From Desmodus rotundus (taxonomy: Eukaryota > Chordata > Mammalia > Chiroptera > Phyllostomidae): a stretch of DNA of 64,000 bases. The notes beneath the pieces were generated by a model. The model was not told where the DNA came from and searched no databases. It saw only the letters and a program-made list of their open reading frames with translations. The stretch is from assembly GCF_022682495.2 (NCBI RefSeq), contig NW_026527266.1, positions 1-64,000 on the forward strand, written 5' to 3'. Positions 20,702 through 33,869 of this stretch are shown one piece after another. The translations under genes were made by a program, and so were the position numbers. Every line of letters starts with the position of its first letter. The stretch's first letter is position 1.

Positions 20702-22196
20702 AGCAGTTTTACAGGGTCCCTGCGCACCTGTTCGGGGAAACAGAAGCCCTCCCTGCCACTCAGAGGACCGCACGATTTCCCACAGGCCACACTGCCTAGC
20801 AGCACCTTCAGCCCACCACAGACAGTGTGCTAAGGACATACTTGGGTACCGGGGACATGGGCGGGGGAATTCCCATGGAACTCTCTAAGGGCCCGGTGCC
20901 CTGTGTGGCCCGGGGAGTGCCCATGCCGTTCCTTGACCCCGCAGGACACTTGCATCCAGCAATAAGCAGCCCTCTGCCTCCACGGGGCTCAAACACCTGC
21001 GCCCGGTGTGCGGGCACCTGGCGTACGTGGAGGCAAACCCGCAGACCCCTCTGGCCCGAACCCACCACTGCGAAGATCACCCTTTCTTCCATCCGTAAAG
21101 GGGTCACGCTTGAGGAGTGGAAGAACATGGGGAGGCCCCCAGGAGATGGCTTTTCTCCGAGCCGCGGCTGGCTCGTTTCGGGCCTATACGTGGGCCGCGC
21201 ATGCGCACTCAGGCTCCCAAGCACACACCTCCCTCGGCTCACCTAACCCACCCTTTAGAGGTCACAGCAGTTCCACAGGGTCCCTGGGCACCTGTCTATG
21301 GACACAGGAGCCCTCCCTGGCACCTAGAGGACCATGCGATTTCCGCTGGGGAACACTGCCCAGAAGCACTCCTAGCCTCGCACAGACACTGTGCGCAGGA
21401 TAGACTTGTGGACGAGAGGCCTGGGCGGGGAATTTTCCAGGGAACTCTCTAAAGGCCAGGTGCCCTCTGTCGCCCTGGGAGTGCCCACGCCATCCCTTAA
21501 CCCTGCAGGACACTATCATCCAGCAATAAGCAGCCCTCTGCCTCCACGAAGCTCGAACACCTGGGCCCGTTGTGAGAGCACCTGGCGTACGTGCAGGCAA
21601 ACCCACAGGCCCCTCTGGCCCGAACCCACCACTGCGAAGATCCCCCTTTTCTTCCATCTGTAAAGGGGTCCTCCTTGAGGAGTGGAGGAACATAGGGAGG
21701 CCCCCAGGAGATGGCTTTTCTCCGAGCCGCGGCTGGCAGGTTTTGGGCCTATACCTGGGCCGCGCGTGCGCACTCAGGCTCCCCACCACAAGCCTCACTC
21801 GGGTCACGGGACTCACCCTTGAGGTGTCTCCTGACCCACCCTTGAGGAGTCACGTCACCCACCCCTGAGGGGTCACGTGACCCACCCCTGAGGGGTCACG
21901 TGACCCACCCCTGAGGGGTCTCGTGACCCACCCCTGAGGGGTCACGTGACCACCCCAGAGGGGTCACGTGACCCACCCCTGAGGGGTCTCGTGACCCACC
22001 CCTGAGGGGTCACGTGACCCACCCTTGAGGGGTCTCGTGACCCACGCTTTTCGGGTCACGTGACTCGCCCTTAAGGGGTCTCGTGATCCACCCTTGAGGG
22101 GTCCCGTGACCCACCCTTGAGGGGTCTCGTGACCCACCCTTGGGAGGTCACCTGCCCCACCCTTGAGGGGTCACATGACGCACCTTGAGAGGTCAC
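20702..22196. repeat. U16, full unit
   Basis: Copies are U22 and the 5' part of U46. B at 21266 has CCACGAAGCTCG and a private AACATAGGGAGG. Array from 21836 ends with a mutated module (GTCACGTGACTCGCCCTTAAGG) that breaks the 16-bp palindrome; this is shared only with U22. Confidence 0.95.
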
Positions 22197-23715
22197 AGCA
22201 GTTTTACAGGGTCCCTGCGCACCTGTTCGGGGAAACAGAAGCCCTCCCTGCCACTCAGAGGACCGCACGATTTCCCACAGGCCACACTGCCTAGCAGCAC
22301 CTTCAGCCCCGCACAGACAGTGTGCTAAGGAAAGACTTGGGTACCGGGGACATGGGCGGGGGAATTTCCATGGAACTCTCTAAGGGCCCGGTGCCCTGTG
22401 TGGCCCCGGGAGTGCCCATGCCGTTCCTTGACCCCGCAGGACACTTGCATCCAGCAATAAGCAGCCCTCTGCCTCCACGGGGCTCAAACACCTGCGCCCG
22501 GTGTGCGGGCACCTGGCGTACGTGGAGGCAAACCCGCAGACCCCTCTGGCCCGAACCCACCACTGCGAAGATCACCCTTTCTTCCATCCGTAAAGGGGTC
22601 ACGCTTGAGGAGTGGAAGAACATGGGGAGGCCCCCAGGAGATGGCTTTTCTCCGAGCCGCAGCTGGCTCGTTTCGGGCCTATACGTGGGCCGCGCATGCG
22701 CACTCAGGCTCCCAAGCACACACCTCCCTCGGCTCACCTAACCCACCCTTTAGAGGTCACAGCAGTTCCACAGGGTCCCTGGGCACCTGTCTGTGGACAC
22801 AGGAGCCCTCCCTGCCACCTAGAGGACCAAGCGATTTCCGCTGGGGAACACTGCCCAGAAGCACTCCTAGCCTCGCACAGACACTGTGCGCAGGATAGAC
22901 TTGTGGACGAGAGGCCTGGGCGGGGAATTTTCCAGGGAACTCTCTAAAGGCCAGGTGCCCTCTGTCGCCCTGGGAGTGCCCACGCCATCCCTTAACCCTG
23001 CAGGACACTATCATCCAGCAATAAGCAGCCCTCTGCCTCCACGGGGCTCGAAAACCTGGGCCCGTTGTGAGAGCACCTGGCGTACGTGCAGGCAAACCCA
23101 CAGACCCCTCTGGCCCGAACCCACCACTGCGAAGATCCCCCTTTTCTTCCATCTGTAAAGGGGTCCTCCTTGAGGAGTGGAGGAACATGGGGAGGCCCCC
23201 AGGAGATGGCTTTTCTCCGAGCCGCGGCTGGCAGGTTTTGGGCCTATACGTGGGCCGCGCGTGCGCACTCAGGCTCCCCACCACAAGCCTCACTCGGGTC
23301 ACGGGACTCACCCTTGAGGTGTCTCCTGACCCACCCTTGAGGAGTCACGTCACCCACCCCTGAGGGGTCACGTGGCCCACCCCAGAGGGGTCACGTGACC
23401 CACCCCTGAGGGGTCTCGTGACCCACCCCTGAGGGGTCACGTGACCCACCCCAGAGGGGTCACGTGACCCACCCCTGAGGGGTCTCGTGACCCACCCCTG
23501 AGGGGTCTCGTGACCCACCCCTGAGGGGTCACGTGACCCACCCTTGAGGGGTCTCGTGACCCACGCTTTTCGGGTCACGTGACCCGCCCTTTAGGGGTCT
23601 CGTGACACACCCTTGAGGGGTCCCGTGACCGACCCTTGAGGGGTCTCGTGACCCACCCTTGGGAGGTCACCTGCCCCACCCTTGAGGGGTCACATGACCC
23701 ACCTTGAGAGGTCAC
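22197..23715. repeat. U17, full unit
   Basis: Copy is U23. A carries GAGCCGCAGCTGG. B at 22761 has CCAAGCGATT and CGAAAACCTGGG with TATACGTGGG. Array from 23331 starts with a repeat ending CACGTGGCCC, also found in U23 and U32. GTGACACACCC and GTGACCGACCC lie near its end. Confidence 0.95.
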
Positions 23716-24577
23716 AGCAGTTTTACAGGGTCCCTGCGCACCTGTTCGGGGAAACTGAAGCCCTCCCTGCCACTCAGAGGACCGCACGATTTCCCACAGG
23801 CCACACTGCCTATCAGCACCTTCAGCCCAGCACAGACAGTGTGCTAAGGACATACTTGGGTACCGGGGACATGGGCGGGGGAATTCCCATGGAACTCTCT
23901 AAGGGCCCGGTGCCCTGTGTGGCCCGGGGAGTGCCCATGCCGTTCCTTGACCCCGCAGGACACTTGCATCCAGCAATAAGCAGCCCTCTGCCTCCACGGG
24001 GCTCGAACACCAGCGCCCGGTGTGCGGGCACCTGGCGTACGTGGAGGCAAACCCGCAGACCCCTCTGGCCCGAACCCACCACTGCGAAGATCACCCTTTC
24101 TTCCATCCGTAAAGGGGTCACGCTTGAGGAGTGGAAGAACATGGGGAGGCCCCCAGGAGATGGCTTTTCTCCGAGCCGCGGCTGGCAGGTTTTGGGCCTA
24201 TACCTGGGCCGCGCGTGCGCACTCAGGCTCCCCACCACAAGCCTCACTCGGGTCACGGGACTCACCCTTGAGGTGTCTCCTGACCCACCCTTGAGGAGTC
24301 ACGTCACCCACCCCTGAGGGGTCACGTGACCCACCCCAGAGGGGTCACGTGACCCACCCCTGAGGGGTCTCGTGACCCACCCCTGAGGGGTCACGTGACC
24401 CACCCCAGAGGGGTCACGTGACCCACCCCTGAGGGGTCTCGTGACCCACCCCTGAGGGGTCTCGTGACCCACCCCTGAGGGGTCACGTGACCCACCCTTG
24501 AGGGGTCTCGTGACCCACCCTTGGGAGGTCACCTGCCCCACCCTTGAGGGGTCACATGACCCACCTTGAGAGGTCAC
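23716..24577. repeat. U18, A/B-fused unit, class 2
   Basis: Identical in length and, by eye, in sequence to U24 and U33 (862 bp). Array from 24285 (293 bp) lacks the TTTTCGGG module. Confidence 0.95.
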
Positions 24578-26073
24578 AGCAGTTTTACAGGGTCCCTGCG
24601 CACCTGTTCGGGGAAACAGAAGCCCTCCCTGCCACTCAGAGGACCGCACGATTTCCCACAGGCCACACTGCCTAGCAGCACCTTCAGCCCCGCACAGACA
24701 GTGTGCTAAGGACATACTTGGGTACCGGGGACATGGGCGGGGGAATTCCCATGGAACTCTCTAAGGGCCCGGTGCCCTGTGTGGCCCCGGGAGTGCCCAT
24801 GCCGTTCCTTGACCCCGCAGGACACTTGCATCCAGCAATAAGCAGCCCTCTGCCTCCACGGGGCTCAAACACCTGCGCCCGGTGTGCGGGCACCTGGCTT
24901 ACGTGGAGGCAAACCCGCAGACCCCTCTGGCCCGAACCCACCACTGCGAAGATCACCCTTTCTTCCATCCGTAAAGGGGTCACGCTTGAGGAGTGGAAGA
25001 ACATGGGGAGGCCCCCAGGAGATGGCTTTTCTCCGAGCCGCGGCTGGCTCGTTTCGGGCCTATACGTGGGCCGCGCATGCGCACTCAGGCTCCCAAGCAC
25101 ACACCTCCCTCGGCTCACCTAACCCACCCTTTAGAGGTCACAGCAGTTCCACAGGGTCCTTGGGCACCTGTCTGTGGACACAGGAGCCCTCCCTGCCACC
25201 TAGAGGACCACGCGATTTCCGCTGGGGAACACTGCGCAGAAGCACTCCTAGCCTCGCACAGACACTGTGCGCAGGATAGACTTGTGGACGAGAGGCCTGG
25301 GCGGGGAATTTTCCAGGGAACTCTCTAAAGGCCAGGTGCCCTCTGTCGCCCTGGGAGTGCCCACGCCGTCCCTTAACCCTGCAGGACACTATCATCCAGC
25401 AATAAGCAGCCCTCTGCCTCCACGGGGCTCGAACACCTGGGCCCGTTGTGAGAGCACCTGGCGTACGTGCAGGCAAACCCACAGACCCCTCTGGCCCGAA
25501 CCCACCACTGCGAAGATCCCCCTTTTCTTCCATCTGTAAAGGGGTCCTCCTTGAGGAGTGGAGGAACATAGGGAGGCCCCCAGGAGATGGCTTTTCTCCC
25601 AGCCGCGGCTGGCAGGTTTCGGGCCTATACCTGGGCCGCGCGTGCGCACTCAGGCTCCCCACCACAAGCCTCACTCAGGTCACGGGACTCACCCTTGAGG
25701 TGTCTCCTGACCCACCCTTGAGGAGTCACGTCACCCACCCCTGAGGGGTCACGTGACCCACCACTGAGGTGTCACGTGACCCACCCCTGAGGGGTCTCGT
25801 GACCCACCCCTGAGGGGTCACGTGACCCACCCCAGAGGGGTCACGTGACCCACCCCTGAGGGGTCTCGTGACCCACCCCTGAGGGGTCACGTGACCCACC
25901 CCAGAGGGGTCTCGTGACCCACGCTTTTCGGGTCACGTGACCCGCCCTTTAGGGGTCTCGTGACCCACCCTTGAGGGGTCCCGTGACCCACCCTTGAGGG
26001 GTCTCGTGACCCACCCTTGGGAGGTCACCTGCCCCACTCTTGAGGGGTCACATGACGCACCTTGAGAGGTCAC
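24578..26073. repeat. U19, full unit
   Basis: Copies are U25, U34 and the 3' part of U46. B at 25142 is distinctive: GGTCCTTGGGC, ACTGCGCAGAAG, GCCGTCCC, AACATAGGG, TTCTCCCAGCC, GGTTTCGGGCC and CTCACTCAGGTC. Array from 25712 contains CCACTGAGGTGTCACG and a rare CAGA hinge followed by CTCGTG. Confidence 0.95.
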
Positions 26074-27003
26074 AGCAGTTTTACAGGGTCCCTGCGAACC
26101 TGTTCGGGGAAACTGAAGCCCTCCCTGCCACTCAGAGGACCGCACGATTTCCCACAGGCCACACTGCCTATCAGCACCTTCAGCCCAGCACAGACAGTGT
26201 GCTAAGGACATACTTGGGTACCGGGGACATGGGCGGGGGAATTCCCATGGAACTCTCTAAGGGCCCGGTGCCCTGTGTGGCCCGGGGAGTGCCCATGCCG
26301 TTCCTTGACCCCGCAGGACACTTGCATCCAGCAATAAGCAGCCCTCTGCCTCCACGGGGCTCGAACACCAGCGCCCGGTGTGCGGGCACCTGGCGTACGT
26401 GGAGGCAAACCCGCAGACCCCTCTGGCCCGAACCCACCACTGCGAAGATCACCCTTTCTTCCATCCGTAAAGGGGTCACGCTTGAGGAGTGGAAGAACAT
26501 GGGGAGGCCCCCAGGAGATGGCTTTTCTCCGAGCCGCGGCTGGCAGGTTTTGGGCCTATACCTGGGCCGCGCGTGCGCACTCAGGCTCCCCACCACAAGC
26601 CTCACTCGGGTCACGGGACTCACCCTTGAGGTGTCTCCTGACCCACCCTTGAGGAGTCACGTCACCCACCCCTGAGGGGTCACGTGACCCACCCCTGAGG
26701 GGTCACGTGACCCACCCCTGAGGGGTCTCGTGACCCACCCCTGAGGGGTCACGTGACCACCCCAGAGGGGTCACGTGACCCACCCCTGAGGGGTCTCGTG
26801 ACCCACCCCTGAGGGGTCACGTGACCCACCCTTGAGGGGTCTCGTGACCCACGCTTTTCGGGTCACGTGACCCGCCCTTTAGGGGTCTCGTGATCCACCC
26901 TTGATGGGTCCCGTGACCCACCCTTGAGGGGTCTCGTGACCCACCCTTGGGAGGTCACCTGCCCCACCCTTGAGGGGTCACATGACGCACCTTGAGAGGT
27001 CAC
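26074..27003. repeat. U20, A/B-fused unit, class 2
   Basis: Copies are U26 and U35; U5 is a close relative. CCCTGCGAACCTG near the start. Array from 26643 includes a 22-bp repeat (GTGACCACCCCAG) and CTTGATGGGTCCC. Confidence 0.95.
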
Positions 27004-28497
27004 AGCAGTTTTACAGGGTTCCTGCGCACCTGTTCGGGGAAACAGAAGCCCTCCCTGCCACTCAGAGGACCGCACGATTTCCCACAGGCCACACTGCCTA
27101 GCAGCACCTTCAGCCCCGCACAGACAGTGTGCTAAGGAAAGACTTGGGTACCGGGTAATGGGCGGGGGAATTTCCATGGAACTCTCTAAGGGCCCGGTGC
27201 CCTGTGTGGCCCCGGGAGTGCCCATGCCGTTCCTTGACCCCGCAGGACACTTGCATCCAGCAATAAGCAGCCCTCTGCCTCCACGGGGCTCGAACACCAG
27301 CGCCCGGTGTGCGGGCACCTGGCGTACGTGGAGGCAAACCCGCAGACCCCTCTGGCCCGAACCCACCACTGCGAAGATCACCCTTTCTTCCATCCGTAAA
27401 GGGGTCACGCTTGAGGAGTGGAAGAACATGGGGAGGCCCCCAGGAGATGGCTTTTCTCCGAGCCGCGGCTGGCTCGTTTCGGGCCTATACGTGGGCCGCG
27501 CATGCGCACTCAGGCTCCCAAGCACACACCTCCCTCGGCTCACCTAACCCACCCTTTAGAGGTCACAGCAGTTCCACAGGGTCCCTGGGCACCTGACTGT
27601 GGACACAGGAGCCCTCCCTGCCACCTAGAGGACCACGCGATTTCCGCTGGGGAACACTGCCCAGAAGCACTCCTAGCCTCGCACAGACACTGTGCGCAGG
27701 ATAGACTTGTGGACGAGAGGCCTGGGCGGGGAATTTTCCAGGGAACTCTCTAAAGGCCAGGTGCCCTCTGTCGCCCTGGGAGTGCCGACGCCATCCCTTA
27801 ACCCTGCTGGACACTATCATCCAGCAATAAGCAGCCCTCTGCCTCCACGGGGCTCGAACACCTGGGCCCGTTGTGAGAGCACCTGGCGTACGTGCAGGCA
27901 AACCCACAACCCCTCTGGCCCGAACCCACCACTGCGAATTTCCCCCTTTTCTTCCATCTGTAAAGGGGTCCTCCTTGAGGAGTGGAGGAACATGGGGAGG
28001 CCCCCAGGAGATGGCTTTTCTCCGAGCCGCGGCTGGCAGGTTTTGGGCCTATACCTGGGCCGCGCGTGCGCACTCAGGCTCCCCACCACAAGCCTCACTC
28101 GGGTCACGGGACTCACCCTTGAGGTGTCTCCTGACCCACCCTTGAGGAGTCACGTCACCCACCCCTGAGGGGTCACGTGACCCACCCCTGAGGGGTCTCG
28201 TGACCCACCCCTGAGGGGTCACGTGACCCACCCCAGAGGGGTCACGTGACCCACCCCTGAGGGGTCTGCTGACCCACCCCTGAGGGGTCTCGTGACCCAC
28301 CCCTGAGGGGTCACGTGACCCACCCTTGAGGGGTCTCGTGACCCACGCTTTTCGGGTCACGTGACCCGCCCTTTAGGGGTCTCGTGACCCACCCTTGAGG
28401 GGTCCCGTGACCCACCCTTGAGGGGTCTCGTGACCTACCCTTGGGAGGTCACCTGCCCCACCCTTGAGGGGTCACATGACCCACCTTGAGAGGTCAC
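27004..28497. repeat. U21, full unit, recombinant A core
   Basis: Its A core is U6/U27-like up to GTGGCCCCGGGAG (27213) and U15-like from CTCGAACACCAG (27292), with 78 identical bases between. This is the junction of the 7,796-bp duplication. B at 27567 is U15-like (CACCTGACTG, CCCTGCTGG). Array from 28136. Confidence 0.95.
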
Positions 28498-29992
28498 AGC
28501 AGTTTTACAGGGTCCCTGCGCACCTGTTCGGGGAAACAGAAGCCCTCCCTGCCACTCAGAGGACCGCACGATTTCCCACAGGCCACACTGCCTAGCAGCA
28601 CCTTCAGCCCACCACAGACAGTGTGCTAAGGACATACTTGGGTACCGGGGACATGGGCGGGGGAATTCCCATGGAACTCTCTAAGGGCCCGGTGCCCTGT
28701 GTGGCCCGGGGAGTGCCCATGCCGTTCCTTGACCCCGCAGGACACTTGCATCCAGCAATAAGCAGCCCTCTGCCTCCACGGGGCTCAAACACCTGCGCCC
28801 GGTGTGCGGGCACCTGGCGTACGTGGAGGCAAACCCGCAGACCCCTCTGGCCCGAACCCACCACTGCGAAGATCACCCTTTCTTCCATCCGTAAAGGGGT
28901 CACGCTTGAGGAGTGGAAGAACATGGGGAGGCCCCCAGGAGATGGCTTTTCTCCGAGCCGCGGCTGGCTCGTTTCGGGCCTATACGTGGGCCGCGCATGC
29001 GCACTCAGGCTCCCAAGCACACACCTCCCTCGGCTCACCTAACCCACCCTTTAGAGGTCACAGCAGTTCCACAGGGTCCCTGGGCACCTGTCTATGGACA
29101 CAGGAGCCCTCCCTGGCACCTAGAGGACCATGCGATTTCCGCTGGGGAACACTGCCCAGAAGCACTCCTAGCCTCGCACAGACACTGTGCGCAGGATAGA
29201 CTTGTGGACGAGAGGCCTGGGCGGGGAATTTTCCAGGGAACTCTCTAAAGGCCAGGTGCCCTCTGTCGCCCTGGGAGTGCCCACGCCATCCCTTAACCCT
29301 GCAGGACACTATCATCCAGCAATAAGCAGCCCTCTGCCTCCACGAAGCTCGAACACCTGGGCCCGTTGTGAGAGCACCTGGCGTACGTGCAGGCAAACCC
29401 ACAGGCCCCTCTGGCCCGAACCCACCACTGCGAAGATCCCCCTTTTCTTCCATCTGTAAAGGGGTCCTCCTTGAGGAGTGGAGGAACATGGGGAGGCCCC
29501 CAGGAGATGGCTTTTCTCCGAGCCGCGGCTGGCAGGTTTTGGGCCTATACCTGGGCCGCGCGTGCGCACTCAGGCTCCCCACCACAAGCCTCACTCGGGT
29601 CACGGGACTCACCCTTGAGGTGTCTCCTGACCCACCCTTGAGGAGTCACGTCACCCACCCCTGAGGGGTCACGTGACCCACCCCTGAGGGGTCACGTGAC
29701 CCACCCCTGAGGGGTCTCGTGACCCACCCCTGAGGGGTCACGTGACCACCCCAGAGGGGTCACGTGACCCACCCCTGAGGGGTCTCGTGACCCACCCCTG
29801 AGGGGTCACGTGACCCACCCTTGAGGGGTCTCGTGACCCACGCTTTTCGGGTCACGTGACTCGCCCTTAAGGGGTCTCGTGATCCACCCTTGAGGGGTCC
29901 CGTGACCCACCCTTGAGGGGTCTCGTGACCCACCCTTGGGAGGTCACCTGCCCCACCCTTGAGGGGTCACATGACGCACCTTGAGAGGTCAC
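28498..29992. repeat. U22, full unit
   Basis: Copy of U16 (offset 7,796). It keeps the mutated GTGACTCGCCCTTAAGG module but has AACATGGGG where U16 has AACATAGGG. B 29062, array 29632. Confidence 0.95.
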
Positions 29993-31511
29993 AGCAGTTT
30001 TACAGGGTCCCTGCGCACCTGTTCGGGGAAACAGAAGCCCTCCCTGCCACTCAGAGGACCGCACGATTTCCCACAGGCCACACTGCCTAGCAGCACCTTC
30101 AGCCCCGCACAGACAGTGTGCTAAGGAAAGACTTGGGTACCGGGGACATGGGCGGGGGAATTTCCATGGAACTCTCTAAGGGCCCGGTGCCCTGTGTGGC
30201 CCCGGGAGTGCCCATGCCGTTCCTTGACCCCGCAGGACACTTGCATCCAGCAATAAGCAGCCGTCTGCCTCCACGGGGCTCAAACACCTGCGCCCGGTGT
30301 GCGGGCACCTGGCGTACGTGGAGGCAAACCCGCAGACCCCTCTGGCCCGAACCCACCACTGCGAAGATCACCCTTTCTTCCATCCGTAAAGGGGTCACGC
30401 TTGAGGAGTGGAAGAACATGGGGAGGCCCCCAGGAGATGGCTTTTCTCCGAGCCGCAGCTGGCTCGTTTCGGGCCTATACGTGGGCCGCGCATGCGCACT
30501 CAGGCTCCCAAGCACACACCTCCCTCGGCTCACCTAACCCACCCTTTAGAGGTCACAGCAGTTCCACAGGGTCCCTGGGCACCTGTCTGTGGACACAGGA
30601 GCCCTCCCTGCCACCTAGAGGACCAAGCGATTTCCGCTGGGGAACACTGCCCAGAAGCACTCCTAGCCTCGCACAGACACTGTGCGCAGGATAGACTTGT
30701 GGACGAGAGGCCTGGGCGGGGAATTTTCCAGGGAACTCTCTAAAGGCCAGGTGCCCTCTGTCGCCCTGGGAGTGCCCACGCCATCCCTTAACCCTGCAGG
30801 ACACTATCATCCAGCAATAAGCAGCCCTCTGCCTCCACGGGGCTCGAAAACCTGGGCCCGTTGTGAGAGCACCTGGCGTACGTGCAGGCAAACCCACAGA
30901 CCCCTCTGGCCCGAACCCACCACTGCGAAGATCCCCCTTTTCTTCCATCTGTAAAGGGGTCCTCCTTGAGGAGTGGAGGAACATGGGGAGGCCCCCAGGA
31001 GATGGCTTTTCTCCGAGCCGCGGCTGGCAGGTTTTGGGCCTATACGTGGGCCGCGCGTGCGCACTCAGGCTCCCCACCACAAGCCTCACTCGGGTCACGG
31101 GACTCACCCTTGAGGTGTCTCCTGACCCACCCTTGAGGAGTCACGTCACCCACCCCTGAGGGGTCACGTGGCCCACCCCAGAGGGGTCACGTGACCCACC
31201 CCTGAGGGGTCTCGTGACCCACCCCTGAGGGGTCACGTGACCCACCCCAGAGGGGTCACGTGACCCACCCCTGAGGGGTCTCGTGACCCACCCCTGAGGG
31301 GTCTCGTGACCCACCCCTGAGGGGTCACGTGACCCACCCTTGAGGGGTCTCGTGACCCACGCTTTTCGGGTCACGTGACCCGCCCTTTAGGGGTCTCGTG
31401 ACACACCCTTGAGGGGTCCCGTGACCGACCCTTGAGGGGTCTCGTGACCCACCCTTGGGAGGTCACCTGCCCCACCCTTGAGGGGTCACATGACCCACCT
31501 TGAGAGGTCAC
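29993..31511. repeat. U23, full unit
   Basis: Copy of U17 (offset 7,796) with one visible change, GCAGCCGTCTGCC at 30262. From about 30,979 in B it begins the first copy of the 11,154-bp duplication. B 30557, array 31127. Confidence 0.95.
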
Positions 31512-32373
31512 AGCAGTTTTACAGGGTCCCTGCGCACCTGTTCGGGGAAACTGAAGCCCTCCCTGCCACTCAGAGGACCGCACGATTTCCCACAGGCCAC
31601 ACTGCCTATCAGCACCTTCAGCCCAGCACAGACAGTGTGCTAAGGACATACTTGGGTACCGGGGACATGGGCGGGGGAATTCCCATGGAACTCTCTAAGG
31701 GCCCGGTGCCCTGTGTGGCCCGGGGAGTGCCCATGCCGTTCCTTGACCCCGCAGGACACTTGCATCCAGCAATAAGCAGCCCTCTGCCTCCACGGGGCTC
31801 GAACACCAGCGCCCGGTGTGCGGGCACCTGGCGTACGTGGAGGCAAACCCGCAGACCCCTCTGGCCCGAACCCACCACTGCGAAGATCACCCTTTCTTCC
31901 ATCCGTAAAGGGGTCACGCTTGAGGAGTGGAAGAACATGGGGAGGCCCCCAGGAGATGGCTTTTCTCCGAGCCGCGGCTGGCAGGTTTTGGGCCTATACC
32001 TGGGCCGCGCGTGCGCACTCAGGCTCCCCACCACAAGCCTCACTCGGGTCACGGGACTCACCCTTGAGGTGTCTCCTGACCCACCCTTGAGGAGTCACGT
32101 CACCCACCCCTGAGGGGTCACGTGACCCACCCCAGAGGGGTCACGTGACCCACCCCTGAGGGGTCTCGTGACCCACCCCTGAGGGGTCACGTGACCCACC
32201 CCAGAGGGGTCACGTGACCCACCCCTGAGGGGTCTCGTGACCCACCCCTGAGGGGTCTCGTGACCCACCCCTGAGGGGTCACGTGACCCACCCTTGAGGG
32301 GTCTCGTGACCCACCCTTGGGAGGTCACCTGCCCCACCCTTGAGGGGTCACATGACCCACCTTGAGAGGTCAC
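31512..32373. repeat. U24, A/B-fused unit, class 2
   Basis: Copy of U18 and U33, 862 bp. Array from 32081 without the TTTTCGGG module. Confidence 0.95.
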
Positions 32374-33869
32374 AGCAGTTTTACAGGGTCCCTGCGCACC
32401 TGTTCGGGGAAACAGAAGCCCTCCCTGCCACTCAGAGGACCGCACGATTTCCCACAGGCCACACTGCCTAGCAGCACCTTCAGCCCCGCACAGACAGTGT
32501 GCTAAGGACATACTTGGGTACCGGGGACATGGGCGGGGGAATTCCCATGGAACTCTCTAAGGGCCCGGTGCCCTGTGTGGCCCCGGGAGTGCCCATGCCG
32601 TTCCTTGACCCCGCAGGACACTTGCATCCAGCAATAAGCAGCCCTCTGCCTCCACGGGGCTCAAACACCTGCGCCCGGTGTGCGGGCACCTGGCTTACGT
32701 GGAGGCAAACCCGCAGACCCCTCTGGCCCGAACCCACCACTGCGAAGATCACCCTTTCTTCCATCCGTAAAGGGGTCACGCTTGAGGAGTGGAAGAACAT
32801 GGGGAGGCCCCCAGGAGATGGCTTTTCTCCGAGCCGCGGCTGGCTCGTTTCGGGCCTATACGTGGGCCGCGCATGCGCACTCAGGCTCCCAAGCACACAC
32901 CTCCCTCGGCTCACCTAACCCACCCTTTAGAGGTCACAGCAGTTCCACAGGGTCCTTGGGCACCTGTCTGTGGACACAGGAGCCCTCCCTGCCACCTAGA
33001 GGACCACGCGATTTCCGCTGGGGAACACTGCGCAGAAGCACTCCTAGCCTCGCACAGACACTGTGCGCAGGATAGACTTGTGGACGAGAGGCCTGGGCGG
33101 GGAATTTTCCAGGGAACTCTCTAAAGGCCAGGTGCCCTCTGTCGCCCTGGGAGTGCCCACGCCGTCCCTTAACCCTGCAGGACACTATCATCCAGCAATA
33201 AGCAGCCCTCTGCCTCCACGGGGCTCGAACACCTGGGCCCGTTGTGAGAGCACCTGGCGTACGTGCAGGCAAACCCACAGACCCCTCTGGCCCGAACCCA
33301 CCACTGCGAAGATCCCCCTTTTCTTCCATCTGTAAAGGGGTCCTCCTTGAGGAGTGGAGGAACATAGGGAGGCCCCCAGGAGATGGCTTTTCTCCCAGCC
33401 GCGGCTGGCAGGTTTCGGGCCTATACCTGGGCCGCGCGTGCGCACTCAGGCTCCCCACCACAAGCCTCACTCAGGTCACGGGACTCACCCTTGAGGTGTC
33501 TCCTGACCCACCCTTGAGGAGTCACGTCACCCACCCCTGAGGGGTCACGTGACCCACCACTGAGGTGTCACGTGACCCACCCCTGAGGGGTCTCGTGACC
33601 CACCCCTGAGGGGTCACGTGACCCACCCCAGAGGGGTCACGTGACCCACCCCTGAGGGGTCTCGTGACCCACCCCTGAGGGGTCACGTGACCCACCCCAG
33701 AGGGGTCTCGTGACCCACGCTTTTCGGGTCACGTGACCCGCCCTTTAGGGGTCTCGTGACCCACCCTTGAGGGGTCCCGTGACCCACCCTTGAGGGGTCT
33801 CGTGACCCACCCTTGGGAGGTCACCTGCCCCACTCTTGAGGGGTCACATGACGCACCTTGAGAGGTCAC
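32374..33869. repeat. U25, full unit
   Basis: Copy of U19 and U34, with the same distinctive B set (GGTCCTTGGGC, AACATAGGG, TTCTCCCAGCC). B 32938, array 33508. Confidence 0.95.

Larger units (their letters stand above)
5995..21491. repeat. Segment repeated at +39,030 bp, copy 1
   Basis: U5 to the B core of U16. Lengths of U6-U15 (1518, 838, 1518, 1473, 1565, 1519, 1519, 884, 1449, 1495) recur in the same order as U36-U45. The U5-U11A part (to about 14,256) also recurs at +27,876 (33,870-42,132). Confidence 0.92.
19418..27213. repeat. 7,796-bp tandem duplication, copy 1
   Basis: Spans U15 (from mid A core) to the start of U21. Unit starts recur at a constant +7,796. The left limit is projected from the junction tract in U21. 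Confidence 0.92.
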
